Assembly (NCBI GenBank): GCA_028752905.1
Contig: JAQNBH010000015.1
Location: forward strand, 15,221,713 to 15,285,712
Reading direction: 5' to 3'
Length of the DNA stretch: 64,000 nucleotides
Origin: Cladorhizidae sp. MBARI D1340-BT2
Lineage: Eukaryota; Porifera; Demospongiae; Poecilosclerida; Cladorhizidae
In this document: positions 45,977 to 55,304 of the stretch, piece by piece
How positions within the stretch are numbered: position 1 is the first letter of the stretch
Layout of the letters: every line of letters starts with the position of its first letter
Notes under the pieces: model-generated
Told to the model about the DNA's origin: nothing
The model's database searches: none
The model's input: only the letters and a program-made list of their open reading frames with translations
Made by a program: the position numbers and the translations under genes

Positions 45977-46516
45977 AACTCTTCTTGTAAGAAGTCAGTA
46001 CTCTTGTCTGATCCGTCCTCTTCAGAGGACAACTGTCTCAATGATGCAGCTATTCTGGGCACAAGGATGGCCAGTTGTGGGCACAATGCATTACAAGAGT
46101 GCATGCGTAGGAATGCTCCCCCCTCTGTCTCGACCAATGTGCACAAAACATAATAAAGTGATTTCTGCAACTAGTACGGTGGTAGCCAAGCAATGTTGTG
46201 TAGAAGCAGCTCAACACTTGCATGAAAAGATGGGAAAGCCTCTGAATGAAGTTATTGATGTAATCGTAACAGTAGATGGAACATGACAAAAACGTGGACG
46301 TACATATCTTTTGGGGGTAGTTATAGTTATCGCTTGGGTAACTGGACAGGTGCTAGATGTAGAGGTCCTCTCTAAACATTGTGGGGCTTGTAAAAGGAAT
46401 GAAGGCCTTAGTTCAGAAGAGTATGAAGAATGGTATGCTGATCATGAAGAGAATTGTGAGTGTAATTACAAGGGATCTTCTAATGCCATTGGAAGTTGAA
46501 GGTGTTAAGCGTATTT

Positions 46517-47038
46517 GGCTGTGCTCCGAGGTGGACTTGAAGCTACGTTATACAACTTTTATTGGAGATGGAGATGTCAAAACCTTCTCCACTCTTACTA
46601 ACCTTCAACCCTATGGTCCTGATGTTACAATTGTCAAACACAAGTGTATAGGACACGTTCAAAAGAGATTAGGCACAGCACTCAGGAAGTTGAAAAAGTC
46701 AGGTGCTGTTGATGATGATGGTCACCCGGTAAAATTTAAGGGCAGACTTACTGATGATGGAATCAAGGTACTTAATGTCTAATATGGCTGCGCTCCGAGG
46801 TGGACTTGAAGCTACGTTATACAACTTTTATTGGAGATTGAGATGTCAAAACCTTCAACCCTATGGTCCTGATGTTACAATTGTCAAACACGAGTGTATA
46901 GGACACGTTCAAAAGAGATTAGGCACAGCACTCAGGAAGTTGAAAAAGTCAGGTGCTGTTGATGATGATGGTCACCCGGTAAAATTTAAGGGCAGACTTA
47001 CTGATGATGGAATCAAAGTACCTAATGCCTACTATGGA
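46517..47038. repeat. 269-bp tandem duplication in the transposase gene
   Basis: 46517-46785 and 46786 onward are near-identical (starting GGCTGTGCTCCGAGG and GGCTGCGCTCCGAGG). The second copy lacks 19 bp between two ACCTTC microhomologies (GTCAAAACCTTCAACCC). The first copy ends in CTTAATGTCTAA, where a stop closes the frame. Confidence 0.95.
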
Positions 47039-48299
47039 GGTGCCATCCGAAATAGTGGTGGTAGTGTTGCTGCAATGGTGAAAGCGATAGACGCTTCATT
47101 CTTACACTCAATCTCTTCTGATAGCCATCCACTTCACATGAAGTGTCCTGAGCACAAGCCACCTGATCACAACAGCTGGTGTAAGTATAGAATTGCTGAG
47201 TTTGAAGGTACACCAAAGCCTACACACAAACCATTGATCCCACGTGACTTAGGTAGGTATGTTAGGCCAGTTTACCAGCGCTTGGCTGATCGGGATCTTC
47301 TGGAGAGGTGCACATTAGGTGCCACGTAAAACCAGAATGAAAGCTTCAATAATCTTATCTGGTTACGTGCCAGTAAGACCCAAATGTTGAGTGCTACAAC
47401 TGTTGAGCTTGCTGTTAACATTGCAATTCTGGTCTATAACAAGGGTAGGAGATGGGTATGAAGGACTTGTTCACAGCTCTTGAGATGGAGTGCACACAGC
47501 GTTCAACTGAATACTACAAACAAGCTGATAGATTGCGGCTCTATAAGAGTGAAAAGAGGTCAGCTGCAGTGGGAAAGAGAAGGAGGAAGAAGAAAACTAG
47601 AAATAGGGCAGCTGCAGAGGAAAATACTATATCGGAGGAAGGGCCTATGTATGGTTCTGGCGAGTTCTAAACCTTGAATTCATGTAAGAATTGCTCAGAG
47701 AAATGTGTGGACTGGTGCACTCTATCCTACAGCAATGTAGAAACAGGTTTCAGTACACAGATTTCACAGTTTCACCCCAAAAATAGTACCTCAACTTTGA
47801 CCACAATTTGACAAGAATCCAACTGTAAAAAAAAATTCTCTGTAATGTTTCACCCAAACTTTATATATCATTAGAAAGTCTATTTCCTACACTACAGCAC
47901 TGTCTATTTCATTTTCATCTATATGTGTATATTGTGCCTATATGAGTGTATGTATGTGTAGTGTTTTTGTTTCTTTTGGCTGAAATTGATTTTACACTGG
48001 AGATGTATATTTTTCAACCTAGTTAGTGGTGTGCTAGCACTACTGAACTAGCCACAGACTACTTAACAGCCATTCAGCACTATCAACAGATTTTAAAGCC
48101 TTCTCCCCACTTAAATCAGCTGGGCCAAGAGGTATTTGACAACTTGTTCAATGAGCTGTGTATTTTGGTACTAAAATCAAGTTCATAGGTGGTAGGGAAG
48201 TGAAGTTATAAATTTTTTTTTGTCCGGTCACATTTTTTGGGTTTATTCCCCCCTTAAACACCGGCTATTATACATAGAGAACATGCCCTCTACATTGAT

Positions 48300-48879
48300 C
48301 GTTGAGTTTTATAAAATTAAGCTAAATGCTTCCTTTACGCACGTGAAGAAAATTAGATCGGTTGGTTGGATTCCGGTAACCAAGGAAAATTTTGAGAAAA
48401 ATCCAGACCATTCACTCTAGACAATCCGTTTGCGATGTCTGTCAGACTAAGTTTGGATAAGTTCTTTTGGAGTGGACTTCAGCCCTTCTGTGGGAGCAAT
48501 GAGGAAGGAAAATGCATATCGTCATACCTTGGGGACAGCACTGCCGACCCCAACACAGTCCAGCCAATGGGCCGAGTAGTAGTAACCTTCTAGCGAGGAG
48601 AACATGGCCATTCCCTCCGATTTTATGAATGGTGAAGAGGATACCAGAAGGGAAGGCAGTTCTGAGGTAAGTGTCGTCTTAACAAGGGGGGGGGGGGAGG
48701 AAAGGGGAAAAAAGCTAGCTGGTATAACCTATACGTAGCAGCAGTTTTAGCAACTTCCCGGGTAGTTGGTGGGCTGTGTCTAGTACATGTGGGTTGAATA
48801 ATCATCAGAGTCGGGTATGCAATGGCAGTCTCTGGCATCCTCCTCCAAGCTGCAGCTATATTATATATCCCTGAGAATA
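48300..48879. other. Intronic spacer between two transposons
   Basis: Lies in the last SEC23 intron. Contains a G-run at 48687-48697 and no recognised gene. A TA dinucleotide at 48878-48879 is the target of the next element. Confidence 0.5.
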
Positions 48880-50633
48880 CTGTAAACCCAGAAAAGTTGG
48901 CGACTTTTTTATTTAGCGTTTTTGATATCATGCACATATTAGCGACCATTAATGTTAACGTTTTATAGCATGAAAAACAAGGTGAAATCCTTGTGAAAAT
49001 AAGAATAAGAACAGTACATTAATCATTAATAAAGTCCATGATTCCAGGTCTTTTGAATGCTTGTTTTAGCCTTTCAGTATTGCATGAAAGATTGCTAAGA
49101 CTGTTGATTAACCAGTTTGCATGCAGGGGCTTGATCAATGATGCACGAAGATCCACTTTAATGGCTGATATCTCTTTCCCACCATCCAGGGCTTCATGGA
49201 TTTCATTAGCATACCACCTCGTGAAGGAGTCCTTCATTAAAGCCTTAAATTCTTCATTTACACACACATCAAGTGGCTGCAACTCTCCTGTGCAGCTTGC
49301 AGGAACAAACACTTGGTGGATATTGTTGTCTTGAAGCTTTTTAAGAACAGAACTACAGCGATGAGCTGCAAACACATCGAATATTGCCAATGCAGGCTGA
49401 TCGTCAACCAAATCCAGTCTCGCTCTAGTAGTAGTGACATATGGAATGATAATGTTATCGATATATTGTAACATTGTCTGTTCATTGCTCCAATGTGACT
49501 CACTGTGCGTGATATGCCAGTCCTCAGGAAAGGTGACCCTTGCATGACAACCAACTGTTTTACCCTGGTAGATAATTTGGGAGGGTAATAGTACGCCAGA
49601 AGCAGTTACAGCCAATAAGGCTGTGATCTCCCTCTTATCCTCTTTTCCCACTACTGGGACCTGTTTACACCCCTGTTCAGCCATAGTCCAAGAGCTAACA
49701 GGAACAAGCTTTGTCCCTGTTTGGTCCCAATTAAATACTAGGTCCAATGGTATGACATGTGTCACTATTTCATCTTCAATTCTCATACAGAAAGACCTCT
49801 TCAATGCTTCAAAATCAGCAGGTACTTTTCTGGCTGCTTTAGTGGCCTTCCTTTTCACATAGCCTCTACGCAGAAGAAAAGACTCAGCCCACTTCTTTCC
49901 CCGAGTGGCACTACCACCATACTGAGAAAGTAAACTTGGCTTTCGATGGCCTACGATCCCCTTTGCTGAAGCAATAACTATATTACGAGTCACAATCCCA
50001 CCAGCTTGACGAAGGCTACGTATATATTTGGCTACTTCCTCATCAAACTCTCCTATCATAAGAGGCCGACCCAATGCAGCATGAGGTAAGTCAATAATGG
50101 AGTCAGGATCCTTGACTAACTTCAATTTACGAAGGTATTTAACCTTGAAATTCCTCACAGTACTTTCATTAATTTCATGCCCCAAAATTCCAGTGTATTT
50201 AGTAACAGCAGTCTTGTTTCCATTCTCGCAAGCATATTTAGCTATTTTAACCTTGATCTCTGAATCATAGCTCTGATACTTCCCTCTCTTCCGCGTTCCA
50301 CCCCTCAGTTCCTTTAACACTTCTTTGTTGGCTGCAGCTGTTGCTCCGTCACCTTCTGGTAAACAAACTGAGCTAGATCCACCAGCATTGCCTTTCAACC
50401 AACGAACAATCGACATACTAGTAGCTGTAAGTTCGCAGTTGCTCGATCAAAACTCGAAAGCTCCTAATCAGTGACGACCTCGTGCTCTACTGATAGCTAG
50501 CACGCGCGCGTGAGTGTTTTTGAACTTTGTACTTATATTGCCACAAATGTTGGCTGCCTATTAACTTAGCGATTTTTCCCCCTTCGCTAAATTCGCTAAC
50601 ATTAATGGCCCGCTAACTTTTCTGGGTTTACAG
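48880..50633 (-). mobile_element. Apparently intact pogo-like (TA-inserting) DNA transposon
   Basis: The terminal inverted repeat begins CTGTAAACCCAGAAAAGTT at 48880 and recurs inverted, ending at 50633 (AACTTTTCTGGGTTTACAG). A second inverted match follows further in (CCATTAATGTTA about 60 bp inside the left end and 20 bp inside the right end). Both ends are flanked by TA (48878-48879 and 50634-50635), the target duplication of the Tc1/mariner/pogo superfamily. The 1,754-bp element contains one uninterrupted transposase frame. It lies in the last SEC23 intron, in the same orientation as SEC23. Confidence 0.93.
49019..50416 (-). CDS. Pogo-like transposase, 465 aa, intact
   Basis: A single uninterrupted minus-strand frame of 465 codons that fills the transposon. 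The N-terminal part is basic (TRKRGKYQ, 41-48), followed by a helix-turn-helix at about residues 50-95 and a second DNA-binding segment at about 115-195 (GRPLMIGEFDEEVAKYI, then KKWAESFLLRRGYVKRK), as in CENP-B/pogo proteins. The DDE_1 nuclease domain follows with the triad Asp231 (LVFNWDQTG), Asp347 (LAIFDVFAAHR) and Asp383 (LQPLDVCVN), the last two separated by 35 residues, a DDD arrangement typical of pogo rather than DDE. Other conserved blocks are HWSNEQTMLQYIDNIIIPYV and QVFVPASCTGELQPLD. The ATG at 50416 lies 218 bp inside the right TIR. No stop or frameshift is present, so the enzyme may be active or recently so. Confidence 0.94.
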   Translation of the reverse strand: MSIVRWLKGNAGGSSSVCLPEGDGATAAANKEVLKELRGGTRKRGKYQSYDSEIKVKIAKYACENGNKTAVTKYTGILGHEINESTVRNFKVKYLRKLKLVKDPDSIIDLPHAALGRPLMIGEFDEEVAKYIRSLRQAGGIVTRNIVIASAKGIVGHRKPSLLSQYGGSATRGKKWAESFLLRRGYVKRKATKAARKVPADFEALKRSFCMRIEDEIVTHVIPLDLVFNWDQTGTKLVPVSSWTMAEQGCKQVPVVGKEDKREITALLAVTASGVLLPSQIIYQGKTVGCHARVTFPEDWHITHSESHWSNEQTMLQYIDNIIIPYVTTTRARLDLVDDQPALAIFDVFAAHRCSSVLKKLQDNNIHQVFVPASCTGELQPLDVCVNEEFKALMKDSFTRWYANEIHEALDGGKEISAIKVDLRASLIKPLHANWLINSLSNLSCNTERLKQAFKRPGIMDFIND

Positions 50634-50784
50634 TAACTACTTTCTATTTTCTATGACAACTAGCCTTTACCACAATGTATGTCTAATCTAGTACAAGAAG
50701 ATAGGACATGTTTGTTATGGAGTAGTGTATTAATTTTTAGTTCACGTGGGACCAGATTCTTTATAATTCTCTCCTTAATCCCAG

Positions 50785-51688
50785 CCTGTGATGCCTGACC
50801 ACTGATTTACTAATGCAGTGAAACCTCTCTCCTTAATCCCAGCCCGTGATGCCTGACCACTGACTTACTAATGCAGTGAAACCTCTCTCCTTAATCCCAG
50901 CCTGTGATGCCTGACGACTGACTTACTAATGCAGTGAAACCTCTCTCCTTAATCCCAGCCCGTGATGCCTGACCACTGACTTACTAATGCAGTGAAACCT
51001 CTCTCCTTAATCCCAGCCCGTGATGTCTGACCACTGACTTACTAATGCAGTGAAACCTCTCTCCTTAATCCCAGCCCGTGATGCCTGACCACTGACTTAC
51101 TAATGCAGTGAAACCTCTCTCCTTAATCCCAGCCCGTGATGTCTGACCACTGACTTACTAATCAGTGAAACCTCTCTCCTTAATCCCAGCCTGTGATGCC
51201 TGACCACTGACTTACTAATGCAGTGAAACCTCTCTCCTTAATCCCAGCCCGTGATGCCTGACCACTGACTTACTAATGCAGTGAAACCTCTCTCCTTAAT
51301 CCCAGCCCGTGATGCCTGACCACTGACTTACTAATGCAGTGAAACCTCTCTCCTTAATCCCAGCCCGTGATGCCTGACCACTGACTTACTAATGCAGTGA
51401 AACCTCTCTCCTTAATCCCAGCCTGTGATGCCTGACCACTGACTTAATAATGCAGTGAAACCTCTCTCCTTAATCCCAGCCCGTGATGCCTGACCACTGA
51501 TTTAAGTGAAACCTCTCTCCTTAATCCCAGCCTGTGATGCCTGACCACTGACTTACTAATGCAGTGAAACCTCTCTCCTTAATCCCAGCCTGTGATGCCT
51601 GACCACTGACTTACTAATGCAGTGAAACCTCTCCCCTTAATCCCAGCCTGTGATGCCTGACCACTGACTTATAATACAATGAACCCTC
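50785..51688. repeat. 58-bp satellite, about 15 copies, abutting a Tigger-like end
   Basis: The unit contains GCAGTGAAACCTCTCTCCTT, AATCCCAGCCCGTGATGCCT and GACCACTGACTTACTAAT. The rightmost unit grades into ACTTATAATACAATGAACCC, the presumed terminus of the Tigger-like element, and CAGTGAAACCTCTCT resembles the start of that terminus. In the last SEC23 intron. Confidence 0.97.
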
Positions 51689-54497
51689 CCATATCCAAGT
51701 AGTGGGGGTGCCCGTAACTCCCATACTCAGAAAATTAATTTTTCAATGCCATCATCTTATATTGTACACTGTTCAATGAAGATGATAAGATGATATATTT
51801 GTTTGTTTTTGATTTCCCCTTGTTTTGAGGCAGCTGTATCCTTCCACTTCTTAACAAGAAGCCGATGAATGGGGTCAGCATCACCCTGAGATTCCAGCCA
51901 TTTCAATGCTGTGCCAAACACATCATAAGCCTGTGCAGGAGAGACTGAGGATTGGTTCCAATTCGTCATCATCTGAATCAATGTCTGAATCAGGATGTTC
52001 ACCTAGAATTTGAATTGTGCATCAGACATTAGCTGATGCCCTGGATTAGTAGAGTCCTCTTCCAGCCACTCTTCTGGAGTTTGCCAGTTTTGATCAGAGT
52101 AAACCCCAATTGTTTAAAATAATCTCCTAAACCCCCCTCCTCGCCACCACAGGGATCGCTGGCCTGCACAATCTGTGAAGTATCGTCACTAGAAGAGGAG
52201 CTGTCCACACTAGTGGAAGAGTTAACTACTGGAAGAAATAACCTTTTCTCAACCCATCCAATGCTACCTCTGGCTTGTGCACTCCAGTATATGGCATCTT
52301 TAATGGTGAACTGCTTCAATATTTGAGGAACAGAGAGACAAGATGTCATTCTCAATAATCAGGCGGCGTAAAAGTCATTTCTTGTATCGCCCCTTCAATG
52401 AGACAATTGTACCCGGTGTGAATATTTTTTGTCAATAATATTTTACTGCTTCTTGATAATGTACCCCCTCATCCTTCAACAGAGACACTACGACCAAGAG
52501 ATGGAAAAGTAACCACCATTTTTTTCCTGCCTAACCACCTCGATTATCCAGCCAATGGATCAGGGAATTTTAGAAGCAAACTTGTCGTGAAATGATTCAA
52601 ATAATTTAGTGTCCATCCCGGCCTCACACTGCGAACAATAATGGACAGGGAGGGAATTCCTATCCATAAGTTTAAAGCAGCGTGGTTCTGCACTCCTGTG
52701 TACAAATGCCAAAGGAAGTTGGCAGGTCCCAGAGCCATTCACACATCCTAATATGGTAATTTTGTCCTTGGGGTTGATTGCTTGACTTTCTCCACAGTGG
52801 ACTAGAGTCTTTGATGGTCAGTCTCATCTGATTTGGCTAAGAGTGTACCCCCCCTCCCTGTTCCATCTGATAGAGAAGAAGTAGTTGGTCATCTCACTCC
52901 ATGCCTGCAGCAGAACTTGTGAAACCAACCAGAGCTAGAACTTGTGAAACCAACCAGAGCTAGAACTTGTGAAACCAACCAGAGCTAGAACTTGTGAAAC
53001 CAACCAGAGCTAGAACTTGTGAAACCAACCAGAGCTAGAACTTGTGAAACCAACCAGAGCTAGAACTTGTGAAACCAACCAGAGCTAGAACTTGTGAAAC
53101 CAACCAGAGCTAGGACTTGTGAAACCAACCAGAGCTAGAACTTGTGAAACCAACCAGAGCTAGAACTTGTGAAACCAACCAGAGCTAGAACTTGTGAAAC
53201 CAACCAGAGCTAGAACTTGTGAAACCAACCAGAGCTAGAACTTGTGAAACCAACCAGAGCTAGAACTTGTGAAACCAACCAGAGCTAGAACTTGTGAAAC
53301 CAACCAGAGCTAGAACTTGTGAAACCAACCAGAGCTAGAACTTGTGAAACCAACCAGAGCTAGAACTTGTGAAACCAACCAGAGCTAGAACTTGTGAAAC
53401 CAACCAGAGCTAGAACTTGTGAAACCAACCAGAGCTAGAACTTGTGAAACCAACCAGAGCTAGAACTTGTGAAACCAACCAGAGCTAGAACTTGTGAAAC
53501 CAACCAGAGCTAGAACTTGTGAAACCAACCAGAGCTACATAGAACTTGTGAAACCAACCAGAGCTAGAACTTGTGAAACCAACCAGAGCTAGGACTTGTG
53601 AAACCAACCAGAGCTAGGACTTGTGAAACCAACCAGAGCTAGAACTTGTGAAACCAACCAGAGCTAGAACTTGTGAAACCAACCAGAGCTAGAACTTGTG
53701 AAACCAACCAGAGCTAGAACTTGTGAAACCAACCAGAGCTAGAACTTGTGAAACCAACCAGAGCTAGAACTTGTGAAACCAACCAGAGCTAGAACTTGTG
53801 AAACCAACCAGAGCTAGAACTTGTGAAACCAACCAGAGCTAGGACTTGTGAAACCAACCAGAGCTAGGACTTGTGAAACCAACCAGAGCTAGAACTTGTG
53901 AAACCAACCAGAGCTAGAACTTGTGAAACCAACCAGAGCTAGAACTTGTGAAACCAACCAGAGCTAGAACTTGTGAAACCAACCAGAGCTAGCCTTGAAC
54001 GATTCTCCATCTTTTTCTGAGTAAAGTGTTGGGAATAGCCGTAAAGCTTTCTCCTCTAGGACCAGTCCAGACACAGGAGCAGCTTTAGAGCACTGGAACC
54101 ACATGTAGCAAGCTTTGTCAAGCTCGTCATACTGAGGCTCTCTGAGATGCACCGCTTCTTTGCAAATGACAGATTGTCACTAGCAGATACGTGGCACTCG
54201 ATCCATCTTTCCATGTCTGCAATGGGATCAGGAAAATAGACGCCACAGCTCTCTGAGACTTTTGCTTTCTCCAGCTCGCTAACAATGTCTAGCTTCTTCT
54301 CAAAACTAATCACTTTTCCCTTTCTCCTGCTCAGCTTTGAAGCCATGCCTCCTCCAGAAAAATACAGCCGCTCTTCCCATGCATGCGCATAATAATGGTA
54401 AAATGTTAATAAACGCAATATGCATCCCTCCACTGTAATTAATTGCAGCTTTCGAGGTGCCCGTAAGTAAGATGTCCGGATAAGGGGGCTTATTATC
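51689..54497 (-). mobile_element. Decayed Tigger/Jerky-type DNA transposon
   Basis: Ends are recognisable as AATGAACCCTCCCATATCC on the left (about 51690-51708) and, inverted, GGATAAGGGGGCTTATT on the right (about 54478-54494). The minus strand encodes transposase remnants in correct order. First is a basic psq-type helix-turn-helix (SRRKGKVISFEKKLDIVSEL, about 54240-54330). After a frameshift comes a CENP-B-type HTH (QYDELDKACYMWFQ and ASSGWFHKF, about 53970-54135). Next is part of the DDE core (CQLPLAFVHRSAEPRCFKLM, about 52660-52730), then a tail with YDVFGTALKWLESQGDAD (about 51860-51925). Many stops and frameshifts occur, and the CENP-B domain is split by a 1.1-kb minisatellite. The element is dead. 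Confidence 0.85.
52911..53992. repeat. 25-bp satellite inside the Tigger-like element, about 43 copies
   Basis: The unit contains GAACTTGTGAAACCAACCAG and AGCTA, with rare GGACTT variants and one CATAG insertion near 53537. On the minus strand each unit encodes the SSGWFHKF peptide of the CENP-B-type domain. The array is entered from KASSGWFHKF and left into GWFHKF-C-RHGVR, exactly the flanking residues expected, so it grew in place. Confidence 0.97.
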
Positions 54498-54610
54498 CTG
54501 AATCACGACATAAACATTCTCTGATCTGAAATATGCAAAGGCAGTTTCACAATACGACGAATGGCAATCCCTTTCCGTAGAATACGTTGTGCAATCCATT
54601 CCGCTGCATA

Positions 54611-55069
54611 GTTCACAATATTTGTGCTGAGTCCGCTGCATTTGAACTCTGAACAATACAATGGACGTCAGTACTAGCAGCGAGGAAGAGTCGGATTTGA
54701 TTTTGCTTGGCTAGCAGGAGGAGGTGCAGAAAGAGGAATCACTAGCTGAAATATTTTTATAGCTGGTAATAGCTAGCTAGTTACCTGGATAGCCAGCCTC
54801 TAGCCAAGACCTGCCAGAGGCTGGGAAAGCTCCTCACCACTTCAATAATTCTAGAGACATAATGGAAAGAGGGTAAAGTTCAACAAGTGATATGTTCTAG
54901 GATTCTAATTGGTCCGACGCAACGGATTGGACGCAAGAGTTGAATCAAATTCTGCTCATGTGCTTCATATTCGTTCCCATCCGTAGTCCGTTACCTGTTC
55001 ACGATATCAGCGCAACAGATCGGAACGACGGAACGCACGCAACAGATTGACTTGAGTCATATTGTGAAC
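54611..55069 (+). mobile_element. Possible non-autonomous element, Harbinger-like
   Basis: GTTCACAATATTTGTGCTGA at 54611 is partly inverted at the right (GTCATATTGTGAAC ending 55069). Inside, at 54661-54711, a short frame MDVSTSSEEESDLILLG recalls the acidic N-terminus of PIF/Harbinger nucleases. No clear target duplication is visible, so this is tentative. Confidence 0.35.
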
Positions 55070-55304
55070 CGCCGGGATTTAGGCTTGCTACATTAAGGTG
55101 GTAGAGACACTGGGAGCTGCACTGAAGAATGTTTAGCCAACTGGAAAGGTACCACGATGTAAAAGAATTAAAATGCTCCACCAAAAGTTTCATCTGAGGT
55201 GGGATCAGATGAATACAAGTACACGTGCATGAATACTTGCTGGCATGTGCTCTTTTATGTTGTAACAAGTATAAATCAGCGGAGAATGTTTGTGAGATAC
55301 GGAC

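Larger units (their letters stand above)
45239..47670 (+). pseudogene. Mutator-like transposase, broken (intron, stops, duplication)
   Basis: The N-terminus probably starts at 45239 (MPKTKITYRRSRRSLGRV), with a likely intron from the donor at 45433 (CACT|GTAAGT) to one of two duplicated acceptors (TTCATGCATACAG at about 45507 and 45558). The catalytic region follows the animal Mutator-like family: EVIDVIVTVDGT (first Asp, about 46243-46278), VLDVEVLSKHCGAC, EDDE-type acidic EEYEEWYADHEENC, FIGDGDVKTF (second Asp, about 46560-46590), CIGHVQKRLGTALRKLKK, SWCKY, and NQNESFNN (catalytic Glu, about 47331-47355). TGG has become TGA after VDGT (46284-46286) and CAA has become TAA before the NQNES motif. 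A 269-bp segment is duplicated in tandem (46517 and 46786), repeating the second-Asp region. It is therefore inactive. The tail is Lys/Arg-rich. Confidence 0.85.
44862..48257 (+). mobile_element. Mutator-like DNA transposon, decayed, inserted in a tandem repeat
   Basis: The ends are inverted repeats: TAAGGGGGGAATAAACCCC on the left (44862-44880) and the inverted GGGTTTATTCCCCCCTTA on the right (48240-48257), with weaker similarity further in. Both flanks belong to the same 64-bp tandem repeat, so the insertion boundary is clear, although the exact target duplication is not. The element is about 3.4 kb, lies in the last SEC23 intron antisense to SEC23, and carries one transposase gene on the plus strand. 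Confidence 0.85.

Noticed and set aside
52911..53992. Idea that the 25-bp array is an independent satellite inserted into the Tigger-like element
   Set aside because: The unit encodes the very residues of the interrupted domain, and both flanks continue the domain correctly, so in-place amplification explains it better.
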